NCBI GenBank assembly: GCA_016778895.1 | Contig: JADHOR010000001.1 | Location: 1-64,000, forward strand | Direction: 5' to 3' | Length of the DNA: 64,000 nucleotides | Source of the DNA: Candidatus Puniceispirillum sp. | Lineage (GTDB): Bacteria > Pseudomonadota > Alphaproteobacteria > Puniceispirillales > Puniceispirillaceae | Part shown: positions 54,678-64,000 of the stretch, in pieces | How the letters are laid out: each line of letters opens with the position of its first letter | Position numbering within the stretch: the stretch's first letter is position 1 | The notes under the pieces: generated by a model | Seen by the model: only the letters and a program-made list of their open reading frames with translations | What the model was told of the DNA's origin: nothing | Databases searched by the model: none | Translations under genes and position numbers: made by a program

Positions 54678-55619
54678 CTAGATTTCATCCAACGCCGCCA
54701 TCAAGGCGTGTGCAATCCCACTTTCAAACGTCGAATGCCCAGCTGCATCAATAATTTGCAGCTTGGCATTAAGGCCCCACTTTGCTGCTAGGCGTTTAGC
54801 TGTAACCGGGGGGCAGATAACATCATGCCTCCCTTGAACGATCGTCGCTGGCAAGTGGCAGATACGCCCGACATTCTCGATAATATGATCGGCGGGCATA
54901 AAACAGTCATTCATAAAATAATGCGCTTCAATACGCGCCATTGTTAGCGCACCAGCACCACCCATATGCCGGTTTCCTGCCCGTAAAGTTGAGCAGGAGG
55001 TCTCGTAGGACGCCCAGAATTCCGCAGCCTTCTGGTGAATTGCCGGATCGGGGTCGATAAGCCGTCGGTAATAGCTGGTCAGAACATCATCACGTTCGCC
55101 CACATCAAGATGGCTGATGAACCTGTCATGAGCCTCGGGGAAAAACCGCCCCATATCATGCAGGAACCAGTCAACTTCGGCACGCGTGCCAAGGAAAATA
55201 CCACGTAAGATCAGCCTTGCGACATTTTCCGGATAGGCAATAGCATAAGCCAGTGCCAGCGTGCTGCCCCATGAGCCGCCAAACAAAATAAATTTATCGA
55301 TCCCAAGCGACTGGCGTAACGCCTCAATATCACCGATCAGAGCATCAGTCTGGTTGCTGTCAAGGCTGGCATGGGGACGCGACTGCCCACAGCCCCGCTG
55401 ATCAAATAGTACCAAGTGAAATCGGTCTGGATCAAACAGGCGGCGATGCGCCGGCGCTGTTCCCGCACCCGGACCACCATGCAAAAACAGCAAGGGCTGG
55501 CCGTCGCGGCTGCCACATTGTTCATAATAAATTTCGTGATTGTCACGCTGAAGAAAGCCGCTACGGAATGGCATCGACGGGGGAAATAATTCACGCTCTT
55601 GAATAAACGCATTTACCAT
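54678..55619 (-). CDS. pip: Proline iminopeptidase
   Basis: 313 residues from the ATG; a TTG six codons upstream is the alternative. The alpha/beta-hydrolase releases N-terminal proline from peptides. Motifs are LFLHGGPGAGTAPAHRRLFDP (oxyanion region), LVLFDQRGCGQSRPHA, the nucleophile elbow LFGGSWGSTLAL, and the catalytic His in IIDAAGHSTFE; the acid is probably the Asp in VQGRHDVICPP. It lies downstream of carD, separated by a terminator, so it should have its own promoter. Confidence 0.94.
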   Translation of the reverse strand: MVNAFIQERELFPPSMPFRSGFLQRDNHEIYYEQCGSRDGQPLLFLHGGPGAGTAPAHRRLFDPDRFHLVLFDQRGCGQSRPHASLDSNQTDALIGDIEALRQSLGIDKFILFGGSWGSTLALAYAIAYPENVARLILRGIFLGTRAEVDWFLHDMGRFFPEAHDRFISHLDVGERDDVLTSYYRRLIDPDPAIHQKAAEFWASYETSCSTLRAGNRHMGGAGALTMARIEAHYFMNDCFMPADHIIENVGRICHLPATIVQGRHDVICPPVTAKRLAAKWGLNAKLQIIDAAGHSTFESGIAHALMAALDEI

Positions 55620-55700
55620 ATAAAGAACCCACTCCAAGCAAGCATAGCCGGCCTCCCATCACGCTTGATGAGCGCAAAATTCCAAGGGGGCCACCGCGGC

Positions 55701-55724
55701 AAAACGGGCAGCCGAGCTGCCCGT
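55701..55724 (-). terminator. Rho-independent terminator of carD
   Basis: Read leftward: ACGGGCAGC / GCTGCCCGT with loop TCG, a perfect 9-bp stem followed by TTTTG. It lies 118 bases after the carD stop. Confidence 0.75.
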
Positions 55725-55841
55725 AAATAATGGGACTTATATAATCCCTTAACACCTATGGTCGCCGTTGCAGCCCTTAACCGCCTGACGCTGGCAAACG
55801 CCAGCATATTTTCGCAAACCAGCGGTTGCCAATCCTGCCGG

Positions 55842-56345
55842 CTAGGCAGCGTCCATAAGATCTTCAAGACGAAGCGCAGCAGCATCCTGATCAATCTTTT
55901 CAATTGCGGCGAACTCACGAGCCAAACGCTCAAGCGCGGCCTGATACATCTGGCGCTCAGAATAAGATTGCTCTGACTGGTTACCACGGCGGTGAAGGTC
56001 ACGGACGACTTCGGCGATTGAAACCGGATCACCTGATTTGATCTTTGTTTCATATTCCTGTGCACGGCGTGACCACATGGTGCGACGCACTTTGGCCTTG
56101 CCTTGCAATGTTGTAATGGCCTGTTCCATCTGTTTTTTTGAACTAAGGGTTCGCAAGCCCAAGCTGCGCGCTTTTTCCATCGGCACCCGTAATGTCATCC
56201 GGTCATGCTCAAACCGCACGACGAGCATTTCGAGCTTAATCCCTGCAACTTCACGGTTTTCTGTGCCTAATATACGGCCAACACCATGTGTTGGATAAAC
56301 AACAAAATCGCCCTCTTCAAACGAACTCTCACTTTTCCGTGCCAT
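55842..56345 (-). CDS. CarD family transcription regulator
   Basis: 167 residues from the ATG with GAGGGAAAA directly upstream; the frame stays open a further 43 codons without support. The N-terminal CarD/TRCF RNA-polymerase interaction domain is clear (SFEEGDFVVYPTHGVGRILGTENREVAGIKLEMLVVRFEHDRMTLRVP), followed by a helical DNA-binding C-terminus (KQMEQAITTLQGKAKVRRTMWSRRAQEYETKI). CarD binds the RNA polymerase beta subunit and stabilises open complexes, affecting rRNA and stress promoters. The neighbourhood (ferredoxin, TerB, S4, helicase) is conserved in alphaproteobacteria. Confidence 0.94.
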   Translation of the reverse strand: MARKSESSFEEGDFVVYPTHGVGRILGTENREVAGIKLEMLVVRFEHDRMTLRVPMEKARSLGLRTLSSKKQMEQAITTLQGKAKVRRTMWSRRAQEYETKIKSGDPVSIAEVVRDLHRRGNQSEQSYSERQMYQAALERLAREFAAIEKIDQDAAALRLEDLMDAA

Positions 56346-56612
56346 TTTTCCCTCAGCGCTGCGACTTGCAAACCCGTTTTGCGTCTCACCAGCCTTAAAA
56401 ATAAACCATGACGAAGATGATGCGTCGACCAAAGCATTGATCAGCAAAACAGCATAGTCTGGACGCACGCCCAAAAGTCCGTGCGCACCGGCTTCATCTC
56501 TAATTTCTGAAAAAAACCATAGCTTAATTTTGCGGAAAAATCAATCACCTGACAAGCAAAGCAATCTAGGCCACGCCCACAGCATAGGGATGCAAAGGGG
56601 ATAAGGATTTAT

Positions 56613-56951
56613 TCAAGCGCCCTTACCCGCAGCTTTGCTGAAATATTTGTCGAATTTTCCGGTTTCGTCCTGCATTTTTTCGGCGTCAGGCATCGCCTCA
56701 ATCTTTTGGCCAATATTCGGCCAGATTTCAGACATTTCGCGGTTAAGCTCTAGCCATTTTTCCGCTTCAGGTTCAGAGTCTGGCAAAATCGCCTCAGGCG
56801 GGCATTCAGGTTCACAGACACCGCAATCAATACATTCATCAGGGTGGATAACGAGCATATTCTCGCCCTCATAAAAACAATCTACCGGGCACACCTCAAC
56901 GCAATCGGTATATTTGCAATTAATGCAGTTATCATTGACGATGTAGGTCAT
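56613..56951 (-). CDS. fdxA: Seven-iron ferredoxin (FdxA type)
   Basis: 112 residues. The cysteine pattern C9, C17, C21, C40, C43, C46 and C50, with the additional C12 and C25, matches Azotobacter-type 7Fe ferredoxin: C9/C17/C50 for the 3Fe-4S cluster and C21/C40/C43/C46 for 4Fe-4S. The acidic middle ([23 protein letters not shown]) and C-terminal helix are normal for alphaproteobacterial FdxA. It is a one-electron carrier; the partner is unknown. It lies between TerB-like and carD genes on the same strand. Confidence 0.95.
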   Translation of the reverse strand: MTYIVNDNCINCKYTDCVEVCPVDCFYEGENMLVIHPDECIDCGVCEPECPPEAILPDSEPEAEKWLELNREMSEIWPNIGQKIEAMPDAEKMQDETGKFDKYFSKAAGKGA

Positions 56952-57042
56952 CTGTGGCCTTGCTCCTCTAATTTTATTTTTTGAAAAAGCCGCGACGAAG
57001 CCCTTTCATCCCAGCTCTTTTACCTATCTATCGCAGATGCGG

Positions 57043-57507
57043 CTAATCAGCAAGACCAAGACGTTTTTGTGCCCGCTTTGCAGCCAAGCCTGAGGCAACA
57101 TCATCAATAAAGAGCAGACCTGCAAGCCGCCGCATCAATTGCTTTTCGTGCTGGTCAATCTGGTTGTCGGCAAGCACTACCATCCAGATCATTTCCAGAA
57201 TAATAATCCGGTCTTCCATTTCAGTATCGCTACGGATCTGGCGAATAAGACTGTGTATCTCAATCCGCGATTCATGCGCCTCAACTGCCTCATTTAAACG
57301 GGCATTCGCAGTATCCGCATCAAGCTCCAGCTGTTCCGTCATCAAATGCAGAATGCGGCTACGTTCACGCTCGTCAAGCGTGCCATCTGCCATGCCTGCC
57401 TCGACCAAAAGCGCAGTAATGGTGGCCGCAAATTCTGCGTCCTCGCAAGGCACAATAGCCTCATCACTGGCAAAACCTTTAACCCATTCGGAAACTCGAT
57501 TTAGCAT
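57043..57507 (-). CDS. TerB-like (DjlA N-terminal-like) protein
   Basis: 154 residues, all helical, of the TerB/COG4103 family. Family text is ATITALLVEAGMADGTLDERERSRILHLMTEQLELD and EDRIIILEMIWMVVLADNQIDQHEKQLMRRLAGLLFI, with the paired D-G-x-L-D-E-R-E and D-N-Q-I-D-Q-H-E acidic loops that resemble metal-binding sites. A link to tellurite resistance is historical; function is unknown. Its ATG follows the S4-protein stop directly (TAAATG), so the two are coupled. Confidence 0.88.
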   Translation of the reverse strand: MLNRVSEWVKGFASDEAIVPCEDAEFAATITALLVEAGMADGTLDERERSRILHLMTEQLELDADTANARLNEAVEAHESRIEIHSLIRQIRSDTEMEDRIIILEMIWMVVLADNQIDQHEKQLMRRLAGLLFIDDVASGLAAKRAQKRLGLAD

Positions 57508-57921
57508 TTAACTCTCATCACTTTCTAATCCTGTTTTCAGCCGGTCAGTTTCCCGACGCTGGCGTTTCGTTGGTCGTCCACTGCCTTTACCGCGCGCCTC
57601 AAATTCCAGCGGTTTAGGGGCCAATTTTTCTGGCACTGCCGGTGCCGGTGCCAAATCTTCGTAGAGCAGCGCGGCCTCAGTTGCCGGCCCCCGGCGACTG
57701 CCAAGTGCAACAATTTTTATAACCCGAACCCTTGTTCCTTGCACAAAGGTCAACACCTGCCCACAAATCGCTTGTCGGTGCGGCTTTGCCATAACCTGCC
57801 CATCCAGCCGAAACCGCCCACCGGAAATGGCTTTGCTGGCGGCACTACGGGTCTTAAAAAACCGCGCATACCAAAGCCATTTATCAAGCCGCAAGACCGC
57901 TTCCGGCGCCGCAGCGTTCAT
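57508..57921 (-). CDS. S4-domain RNA-binding protein (Hsp15-like)
   Basis: 137 residues. The S4 domain (RLDKWLWYARFFKTRSAASKAISGGRFRLDGQVMAKPHRQAICGQVLTF) is followed by a basic tail (KGSGRPTKRQRRETDRLKTG). Hsp15 relatives bind stalled 50S subunits carrying peptidyl-tRNA. It begins four bases after the helicase stop and abuts the TerB-like ATG, forming a helicase-S4-TerB operon. Confidence 0.92.
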   Translation of the reverse strand: MNAAAPEAVLRLDKWLWYARFFKTRSAASKAISGGRFRLDGQVMAKPHRQAICGQVLTFVQGTRVRVIKIVALGSRRGPATEAALLYEDLAPAPAVPEKLAPKPLEFEARGKGSGRPTKRQRRETDRLKTGLESDES

Positions 57922-57925
57922 CGTC

Positions 57926-60796
57926 TCAGACTTTTGTTTTCAGCGCAGCCAGAACCGCAAAGGGTGAATTCGGATCAGGCTGTTTTTCGGCCGGCCGGCG
58001 GGAGGCCGACTGCGGTTTGTTGCCAGCCGGTTTGTTGCCAGCCAGTTTGTTGCCAGCCGGTTTGTGGCGCCGTTTATCGGCGTTGCGGTCAGTCTTTATC
58101 TTGCCTGAACGGGGCTGGTTTGGCGCTCCCGCTTTATCATTACGCGGCGGCCTCGCTTTCCGCTTTCGCTCAAAAATCTGCAAGGCGGGCTTATCTGCAT
58201 CTTCGGCTGGCTCTTCACCAACCACAGCACAGCCAAGATCAAGCAGCATCTGCCCCATCTGTTCGCGGGTTGCCCCGGCCAAAGACAGCATATCTTCGGT
58301 AATCTTAAACGGCCCTTCACGCGCGGCAGTGCGAACCAGCATGGCCACACGCTCTACCATATCAACGCGCATTACCCGCTGACCCAGCCGCCGATACCCA
58401 ACTGCCAGCCAATAGGCATCCGGAACGTCAGCCACCGAGTCAATCGCAACCCGGCCCGCAGGTGGCGGGGTAGCGTCATAGAACTGGCCATTAGCAAGAC
58501 TGAATAACAGGCTACGCAATTCGATCTGCGCCGGCTTCAATAATTCGGGCATATAGACCGTTTCGACGCCAAACCGCAGCCCCAACTGCGCCAAACGCGG
58601 CTTGTCACTCTCATGCATCGCTCGTAATAGATGCCCGATCTCGGCAGTCGGTACTGATCCAAGGCGCTCAAACAGGATAAAGGCAATGCCCTTAGCCGCC
58701 CCACTTAACCCAGCCGGCGCCTGATCAGCAGCGATCGCACCAGCATTTTTTTCTGGCGCATTGACAGGCATATTGTCGGACGTTGCAGCAGGCGCACCCG
58801 CATCCGTACCCGCATCCGTACCAGCATCCTTGGGTGTTTCCGCATTTGACGCCGCATTTGGCGCCGCATCGGGCTTGATCTTTGGCTCGCTAACCCACGC
58901 TGCATCAGGCGTTTCCAGAATGGTCAGCCGGCCAAGAACTGTCTCGACATGCGTGGCGACAAAGGCGGCCAGCCGCTGGACCATACGCTGGGTTTGGTCG
59001 ATCGACAGCAGATCACTGGTCACAAGTTCGGGGCGCGGCACATAAAGCCCGTCGCCTTTAACCAGCCGCGCAACCTCGGCCTCGCGCCATTTTACCACCC
59101 CATCAGCACCAAGGCGAAACGCCGGATCAGCCGACGCCACAAAGGCCCGAACCCGGCGTTCTATTTCATCGGGTAACCCGCGTCTCGCAGCAGCTAGAAT
59201 AGGGGCTTTATCTTCACCATCGGCCAGTGTCGGATGAAAGATAAAACCGTCAAGCCGTCCGACCTCCTCACCTTCAACAAGAACCGTGCCATCATCTTTT
59301 ACAGAGGCAATCAAATTTTTCGTTTCCTTCAATCTTCGACTCAAATGCGCGGCACGTCTATCAACAAAGCGCTCCGATAGCCGACTATGCAGACAGTCAG
59401 ACAGCCTGTCTTCAATTAACCTAGCGCGATTCTGCCACTCGTTGGGGTTATCTGTCCAGTCAGAACGATGCGTGATGTATGTCCAAGTTCTAATATATGC
59501 AAGGCGCGTCATTAATGTATCAATATCGCCGTCAATCCGATCGAGCTGGGTCATGGCCTTGGCAACCATGTCATTGCCAAGAACCCCCTGTGCCACAAGC
59601 GTTTTGAAGATGTTGGCAAGCATTTCATAATGGTTTTCATGGAGGCTTTGCCGGAAATCGGGAATCGACGCCACCGCCCATAAAAGCCGCACATCACGCG
59701 CGCCAGAGACCGCAGCGCGGAGTTCTGGACGGGCGGCAAGTGCTGTAAGCGCCTGATGATCCAAAGCATCACCTTTGCGAAACAGAAACGGCAATGGCGG
59801 CGGCGCCTCAAGCGAGGCAAGCAACTGATCAATTGATGCAAAGCCAAGATCACGGCTTCGCCAGTAAAAGGCGCGAAGCGGGGCAAATCGGTGCTGTTCG
59901 ATCGCATCAATCATCTCTGGCTCTAATGGCCGGCATCCATCAGTTACACCAAAACTGCCATCATTCATGTGCCGGCCAGCACGGCCAGCGATCTGCGCCA
60001 TTTCAGATGGCAACAGCTTGCGCATCCGCCGCCCATCAAACTTGACGTCAGCAGACAAGGCAACATGGCCAAGATCAAGATTAAGCCCCATGCCAATGGC
60101 GTCAGTCGCAATCAGGAAATCGACATCACCGTTCTGGTATAATTCGACCTGTGCGTTGCGGGTACGCGGGCTAAGCCGCCCCATAACCACCGCAGCGCCG
60201 CCGCGTTGACGCTTGATGAATTCGGCAATCTGATAAACATCCGCGGCGCTAAAGGCGACAACGGCACTGCGGCGCGGAAGGCGTGTCAGCTTTTTCGATC
60301 CAGCATAGCTTAGCCGCGACATCCGGTCACGGAATTCAAATTTCGCATCTGGCAATAATGCCTTTAACAGCGGAGCGGCAGTTTCTGCCCCCATGAACAT
60401 CGTTTCAAACGCGCCTCTTGCATGCAGGATACGGTCAGTAAAAATATGGCCACGCTCACGGTCACCGGCAAGCTGCACCTCGTCAACGGCGATGAAATCA
60501 AACCGGCGCTTGGCAAGCTCGGCATCGGCATTGACATCCAGCGGCATCGATTCAACCGTGCAGCAAAGATAGCGCGCACCAGCAGGCAAAATACGCTCCT
60601 CGCCAGTGATAAGCCCGACCTTATCAGCACCGATCTTGGCAACCAGCCGATCATAATTTTCACGCGCCAGTAGCCGCAGCGGAAAGCCGATCATGCCGCT
60701 AGCATAGCCGGTCATTCGTTCAAGCGCGAGATGGGTTTTACCCGTGTTGGTCGGGCCAAGAACCAGCGTCAGATTTTGAGATGAATGGATCGACAT
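57926..60796 (-). CDS. Suv3-like DExH-box RNA helicase
   Basis: 956 residues. The helicase core has Walker A GPTNTGKTH (14-22), motif II DEVQ (in VDEVQLAGDRERGHIFTDRIL), the SAT-like AFSAADVY and motif VI QIAGRAGRHMNDG, close to the mitochondrial Suv3 helicase of the degradosome and its alphaproteobacterial relatives. A long C-terminal region carries two low-complexity repeat stretches, (D-A-G-T)n and (A-G-N-K-P)n, then a basic tail. It is the first gene of an operon with S4 and TerB-like proteins. Given rne in the same window, a role in RNA turnover is a reasonable inference. Confidence 0.92.
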   Translation of the reverse strand: MSIHSSQNLTLVLGPTNTGKTHLALERMTGYASGMIGFPLRLLARENYDRLVAKIGADKVGLITGEERILPAGARYLCCTVESMPLDVNADAELAKRRFDFIAVDEVQLAGDRERGHIFTDRILHARGAFETMFMGAETAAPLLKALLPDAKFEFRDRMSRLSYAGSKKLTRLPRRSAVVAFSAADVYQIAEFIKRQRGGAAVVMGRLSPRTRNAQVELYQNGDVDFLIATDAIGMGLNLDLGHVALSADVKFDGRRMRKLLPSEMAQIAGRAGRHMNDGSFGVTDGCRPLEPEMIDAIEQHRFAPLRAFYWRSRDLGFASIDQLLASLEAPPPLPFLFRKGDALDHQALTALAARPELRAAVSGARDVRLLWAVASIPDFRQSLHENHYEMLANIFKTLVAQGVLGNDMVAKAMTQLDRIDGDIDTLMTRLAYIRTWTYITHRSDWTDNPNEWQNRARLIEDRLSDCLHSRLSERFVDRRAAHLSRRLKETKNLIASVKDDGTVLVEGEEVGRLDGFIFHPTLADGEDKAPILAAARRGLPDEIERRVRAFVASADPAFRLGADGVVKWREAEVARLVKGDGLYVPRPELVTSDLLSIDQTQRMVQRLAAFVATHVETVLGRLTILETPDAAWVSEPKIKPDAAPNAASNAETPKDAGTDAGTDAGAPAATSDNMPVNAPEKNAGAIAADQAPAGLSGAAKGIAFILFERLGSVPTAEIGHLLRAMHESDKPRLAQLGLRFGVETVYMPELLKPAQIELRSLLFSLANGQFYDATPPPAGRVAIDSVADVPDAYWLAVGYRRLGQRVMRVDMVERVAMLVRTAAREGPFKITEDMLSLAGATREQMGQMLLDLGCAVVGEEPAEDADKPALQIFERKRKARPPRNDKAGAPNQPRSGKIKTDRNADKRRHKPAGNKLAGNKPAGNKPQSASRRPAEKQPDPNSPFAVLAALKTKV
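58016..58060. repeat. Three 15-bp tandem repeats in the helicase C-terminus
   Basis: TTTGTTGCCAGCCGG, then TTTGTTGCCAGCCAG, then TTTGTTGCCAGCCGG, in frame (five codons each), encoding the A-G-N-K-P/L repeat. A partial fourth unit follows. Confidence 0.85.
58797..58832. repeat. 12-bp tandem repeats in the helicase coding region
   Basis: CCCGCATCCGTA twice in a row (58797-58808 and 58809-58820), then a degraded third copy (CCAGCATCCTTG). The unit encodes D-A-G-T and sits in the flexible linker after the helicase core. Confidence 0.75.
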
Positions 60797-60913
60797 TTGA
60801 CGCTAACTTTTCCATATCACTAAAGCAGAATATATCCCGCCACTATAGGCAGCCTCGCCAGCGAAAATCCAGCCCAATAGCCCCGTATAAGGCAATAAGA
60901 AAGTGCCGACACG

Positions 60914-60948
60914 AAAAACCCCGCACCATATACAACCATAGCGCGGGG
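60914..60948 (-). terminator. Rho-independent terminator of acnA
   Basis: Read leftward: an 11-bp stem starting CCCCGCGCTAT, pairing with ATGGTGCGGGG (two G-T wobbles), eight-base loop, then TTTTT. It lies 67 bases after the acnA stop and before the helicase operon. Confidence 0.85.
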
Positions 60949-61015
60949 CAATCTTAGCCAATCCGTCAGACAACGGCGTTACCGCCGCGTGGACTGGATA
61001 TTTCTTGTTTCCTGT

Positions 61016-63688
61016 TTAAGCGGCGAGCTGGCGAAGCACATATTGAAGGATGCCCCCATTCTTGAAATAGGTGGCTTCACCATCAGTGTCAATCCGTGCC
61101 AGCAGATCAACGGTTTCGCTGCGCCCATCGGCAAAGGTAAAGGTGGCTTTCACCGTCATGCTCGGCGAGACACCATCGGCAAGCCCGGTGAGGTTAATCA
61201 CCTCGTCACCAGTCAAACCAAGAGTTTCACGCGTAACACCGGCCAGGAACTGCAACGGCAACACACCCATACCGATCAGGTTAGAACGGTGGATCCGCTC
61301 AAAGCTCTCGACGATGACCGCCTTAATGCCAAGCAAGCAAGTGCCTTTGGCCGCCCAGTCACGGCTGGAACCAGTCCCATATTCCTTGCCACCAACAATC
61401 ACCAATGGCGTCCCCTCATCCGCATAGCGTGACGCTACATCAAACAGGGGCGCAATATCACCCGATGGCACATGGCGTGCAAATCCGCCTGTGGTACCGG
61501 CGGCTGCCATATTTTTCAGGCGGATATTGGCAAAGGTTCCACGCATCATCACCTGATGATTACCGCGGCGCGCACCAAATGAGTTGAAATCAACTGGCCG
61601 AACCTGATGGCTTGTCAGGAAATCGGCAGCCGGTGTATCGCGGGCAATACCACCAGCAGGCGAGATATGATCGGTTGTAATCGAATCACCCAAAAGTGCC
61701 AGAACACGCGCACCAGTAATGTTACTTGCGGTTTCTGGAATTTCGCGAGTCATGCCCGCGAAATAAGGCGGGTTCTGCACATAGGTTGATCCATCATTCC
61801 AATTATAGGTTAGGCCGCCAGATGTCTGGATTGCCTGCCATTCCTTGGTGCCTTTAAACACATCGGCATAGCGTGACCGGAACATTTCAGCGGAAATAAC
61901 CGCATCAACCACCGCGCGGATTTGCTCATTGCTCGGCCACAGATCCTTTAGATAGACATCATTACCGTCACTATCAGTGCCAAGCGGCTCATCACTCAAA
62001 ACCTTGGTAACCGACCCTGCCAATGCATAGGCCACAACCAGTGGCGGCGATGCCAGATAATTAGCCGCAGCGTGCGGGCTGACCCGGCCCTCAAAGTTAC
62101 GGTTCCCCGAAAGCACCGCGCTAACCACGAGTTCATTTTCGTCAATAGCCGAAACGATTGCCTCATCAAGCGGGCCAGAATTACCGATACAGGTGGTGCA
62201 TCCATAACCAACCGTGTTGAACCCAAGCGCATCAAGATGCTGGGTAAGACCTGCCGCATCAAGATAGGCCGATACAACTTGGCTGCCGGGCGCAAGCGAG
62301 GTTTTCACCCATGGCTTGACTTTCATCCCTTTTTCATGTGCGGCCTTTGCCACCAGACCAGCCGCCACCAGAACCGACGGGTTCGAGGTGTTGGTACATG
62401 AGGTGATCGCTGCAATCATTACATCACCATCGGCGATTTCATAATTGGCACCATCGACGGCCACAGATTTTGCCTGAGTTCGGCCAGTGCTTTCGGCCAA
62501 TGTGCTTGCAAATGACGCAGCAACGTCAGGCAATGTCACACGGTCTTGCGGGCGTTTTGGTCCGGCAAGTGACGGCACCACAGACCCAAGATCCAATGAC
62601 AAGCTATCGGTGAAATGCGGATCAGCCGCGTTTGATTCGCGCCACATACCTTGTGCCTTGGCATAGGCCTCGACAAGCGCAACCCGGTCATCATCACGGC
62701 CGGTTAGCCGCAGGTAATTCAACGCTTCTTGGTCAATCGGGAAAAAGCCGCAGGTCGCGCCATATTCCGGTGCCATATTGGCGATCGTTGCGCGGTCGGC
62801 CAACGACAATTGATCAAGCCCAGGGCCAAAGAATTCAACGAATTTTCCAACAACGCCGCGTTTACGAAGCGCTTCAACGATCATCAGCACCAGATCGGTT
62901 GCCGTTGCGCCTTCGGGCAATTTGCCATCAAGACGGAACCCGATTACATCTGGCACCAGCATTGAAATTGGCTGGCCGAGCATCGCTGCTTCGGCTTCAA
63001 TACCGCCAACACCCCAGCCAAGAACAGCAAGGCCATTGACCATTGTTGTATGACTGTCAGTACCAACAACCGAGTCAGGATAGGCAAAGGTTTTGCCATC
63101 CTCTTCGCGCGTCCAGACGGTTTGCGACAGAAACTCGAGATTGACCTGATGGCAGATGCCCGTTCCGGGCGGCACAACGCGGAAATTATCGAACGCACCT
63201 GCGCCCCAGCGTAAGAATTCGTAGCGTTCCTGATTGCGCGAGAATTCAAGTGCAACATTCTTTGCAGCTGCATCCTCGCCGCCCGAATGATCAACCATAA
63301 CCGAATGGTCAATCACCAGATCGACAGGTGACAGCGGGTTAATTTTCTCAGGGTTGCCGCCAATTGCCTGCATCGCGTCACGCATTGCGGCCAAATCGAC
63401 AACGGCTGGAACACCCGTAAAATCTTGCAAAAGAATACGCGATGGGCGAAACGCGATCTCGCCTTTTTCACCATTTTCGGACCAGTTTGCCAAGGCTTCA
63501 ATATCCGCCTTCGTGACCGAACTGCCATCTTCATTACGCAGCAGGTTTTCCAACAGAACTTTCAAAGAGTAAGGCAGCTTATCCAGCGCTGGATAGGTCT
63601 TAGCCAATTCGGCTAGCGAATAATAATGATATGTTTTTCCGGCCGCATCTAGGCTGGCACGGCATGCATCGCGCAATGTCTCTGACAT
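61016..63688 (-). CDS. acnA: Aconitate hydratase (AcnA)
   Basis: 890 residues from the ATG with AAGGAG seven bases upstream; the open frame extends 22 codons further without support. It interconverts citrate and isocitrate through a 4Fe-4S cluster. Visible blocks are [69 protein letters not shown], the cluster cysteines in [14 protein letters not shown] and [13 protein letters not shown], and GSRNFEG-like and [12 protein letters not shown] motifs. It is divergent from the probable ccmA and ends in a strong terminator. Confidence 0.97.
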   Translation of the reverse strand: MSETLRDACRASLDAAGKTYHYYSLAELAKTYPALDKLPYSLKVLLENLLRNEDGSSVTKADIEALANWSENGEKGEIAFRPSRILLQDFTGVPAVVDLAAMRDAMQAIGGNPEKINPLSPVDLVIDHSVMVDHSGGEDAAAKNVALEFSRNQERYEFLRWGAGAFDNFRVVPPGTGICHQVNLEFLSQTVWTREEDGKTFAYPDSVVGTDSHTTMVNGLAVLGWGVGGIEAEAAMLGQPISMLVPDVIGFRLDGKLPEGATATDLVLMIVEALRKRGVVGKFVEFFGPGLDQLSLADRATIANMAPEYGATCGFFPIDQEALNYLRLTGRDDDRVALVEAYAKAQGMWRESNAADPHFTDSLSLDLGSVVPSLAGPKRPQDRVTLPDVAASFASTLAESTGRTQAKSVAVDGANYEIADGDVMIAAITSCTNTSNPSVLVAAGLVAKAAHEKGMKVKPWVKTSLAPGSQVVSAYLDAAGLTQHLDALGFNTVGYGCTTCIGNSGPLDEAIVSAIDENELVVSAVLSGNRNFEGRVSPHAAANYLASPPLVVAYALAGSVTKVLSDEPLGTDSDGNDVYLKDLWPSNEQIRAVVDAVISAEMFRSRYADVFKGTKEWQAIQTSGGLTYNWNDGSTYVQNPPYFAGMTREIPETASNITGARVLALLGDSITTDHISPAGGIARDTPAADFLTSHQVRPVDFNSFGARRGNHQVMMRGTFANIRLKNMAAAGTTGGFARHVPSGDIAPLFDVASRYADEGTPLVIVGGKEYGTGSSRDWAAKGTCLLGIKAVIVESFERIHRSNLIGMGVLPLQFLAGVTRETLGLTGDEVINLTGLADGVSPSMTVKATFTFADGRSETVDLLARIDTDGEATYFKNGGILQYVLRQLAA

Positions 63689-63918
63689 GGCGTTCTCCTT
63701 TTCCAGGTCGAACCCTACAATAAATTGAAACGGCCAACTCGAGGGGTGCCTCAAAGCGGTCAGGCATTGTTATAGCCAAAACAGGCAGAACTTGCCAGAG
63801 GGTATTTGCCGCCACTCATGCGGCTAAAACGCCATTGCGACACCAAAGCCCCTAGACCAGCACGGCCAAGCACGGCTAGAAATGGATAATGGATAATCAG
63901 ACCCAAACCAGAAACGCC

Positions 63919-64000
63919 ATGACGCCCACCAACACGGCCGGTGAAGATGGTCTGCGCATTGACCAGTTAAGCGTGCTTCGTGGCATGGCGCTGGTCATCA
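63919..64000 (+). CDS. ccmA: Probable CcmA, cytochrome c biogenesis ABC exporter ATPase (5' end only)
   Basis: The last 27 codons before the right edge begin at an ATG and read LRIDQLSVLRGMALVI, matching the first strand of an ABC ATPase of CcmA type (D-x-L-x-V-x-R-G). The acnA-ccmA divergent pair is common in alphaproteobacteria, which supports the call. The Walker motifs lie beyond the window, so the identification rests on a short N-terminus and context. Confidence 0.55.
   Translation, partial: MTPTNTAGEDGLRIDQLSVLRGMALVI

Noticed and set aside
55613-56065. Extra open frame on the minus strand covering the carD 3' end
   Set aside because: It overlaps carD in another frame, has a Arg/Leu-rich composition typical of shadow frames, and crosses the carD terminator.

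Overview
The window reads as a contiguous chromosomal segment of a free-living, aerobic alphaproteobacterium with moderate G+C. The evidence is gene content and order: rne-amiC-mrcA-prfB, aroQ-accB-accC-aat-DUF2155-mlaD-NDUFA12, an acnA gene divergent from what looks like ccmA, the helicase-S4-TerB-ferredoxin-CarD block, an NDUFA12 complex I subunit, and a LexA operator of the alphaproteobacterial GTTC-N7-GTTC type. The mix of a B12-dependent ribonucleotide reductase with a large methylated-amine/sarcosine cluster suggests a marine lineage such as SAR116 (Candidatus Puniceispirillum); that placement is inference. I see no rRNA, tRNA, CRISPR array, prophage or insertion sequence. || Layout. 1-7.3 kb: an AsmA-like envelope protein (cut by the left edge), a Bcp peroxiredoxin, a DUF455 ferritin-like protein, then leftward prfB, mrcA (PBP1A) and an AmiC-type amidase. 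7.3-17.1 kb: rne with a long leader, an aminotransferase, an M48 protease with TPRs, a DsbA-like protein, aroQ, accB, accC and aat. 17.1-18.5 kb: DUF2155, mlaD and NDUFA12. 18.5-24.6 kb: nrdJ preceded by tandem NrdR boxes, a RidA-family protein and a COG3146 acyltransferase-like protein. 24.6-28.9 kb: clpS-clpA and a D,D-carboxypeptidase with a SPOR domain. 28.9-34.9 kb: the SOS mutasome imuA-imuB-dnaE2 behind a LexA box. 35-45.9 kb: a methylated-amine island: an M20 amidohydrolase, soxBDAG and, convergent to it, a GcvT-domain FAD dehydrogenase plus a non-pyrrolysine MttB-family methyltransferase. 46-49.7 kb: pdxH, a glycine-zipper envelope protein, fabI and aroC. 49.8-54 kb: xseB-ispA-dxs-tlyA (isoprenoid precursors). 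54-60.8 kb: an XRE regulator, proline iminopeptidase, CarD, ferredoxin, TerB-like, S4 and Suv3-like helicase genes. 61-64 kb: acnA and the first codons of a probable ccmA. || How it fits together. Most of the window is housekeeping (envelope growth, RNA decay, fatty-acid, shikimate and isoprenoid synthesis, proteolysis). The accessory part with the strongest internal logic is 36.5-45.9 kb. A predicted quaternary-amine methyltransferase, a dimethylglycine-dehydrogenase-like flavoprotein and a complete four-subunit sarcosine oxidase would together turn a betaine stepwise into glycine, with methyl groups going to tetrahydrofolate. The two best regulatory signals are the LexA operator before imuA (three GTTC/GAAC half-sites at 11-bp period) and a pair of NrdR boxes 32 bp apart overlapping a candidate nrdJ promoter. 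Other oddities are an out-of-frame start region before the XRE regulator, a 30-bp duplicated insertion in farnesyl diphosphate synthase, and a Bcp peroxiredoxin without the usual resolving cysteine.
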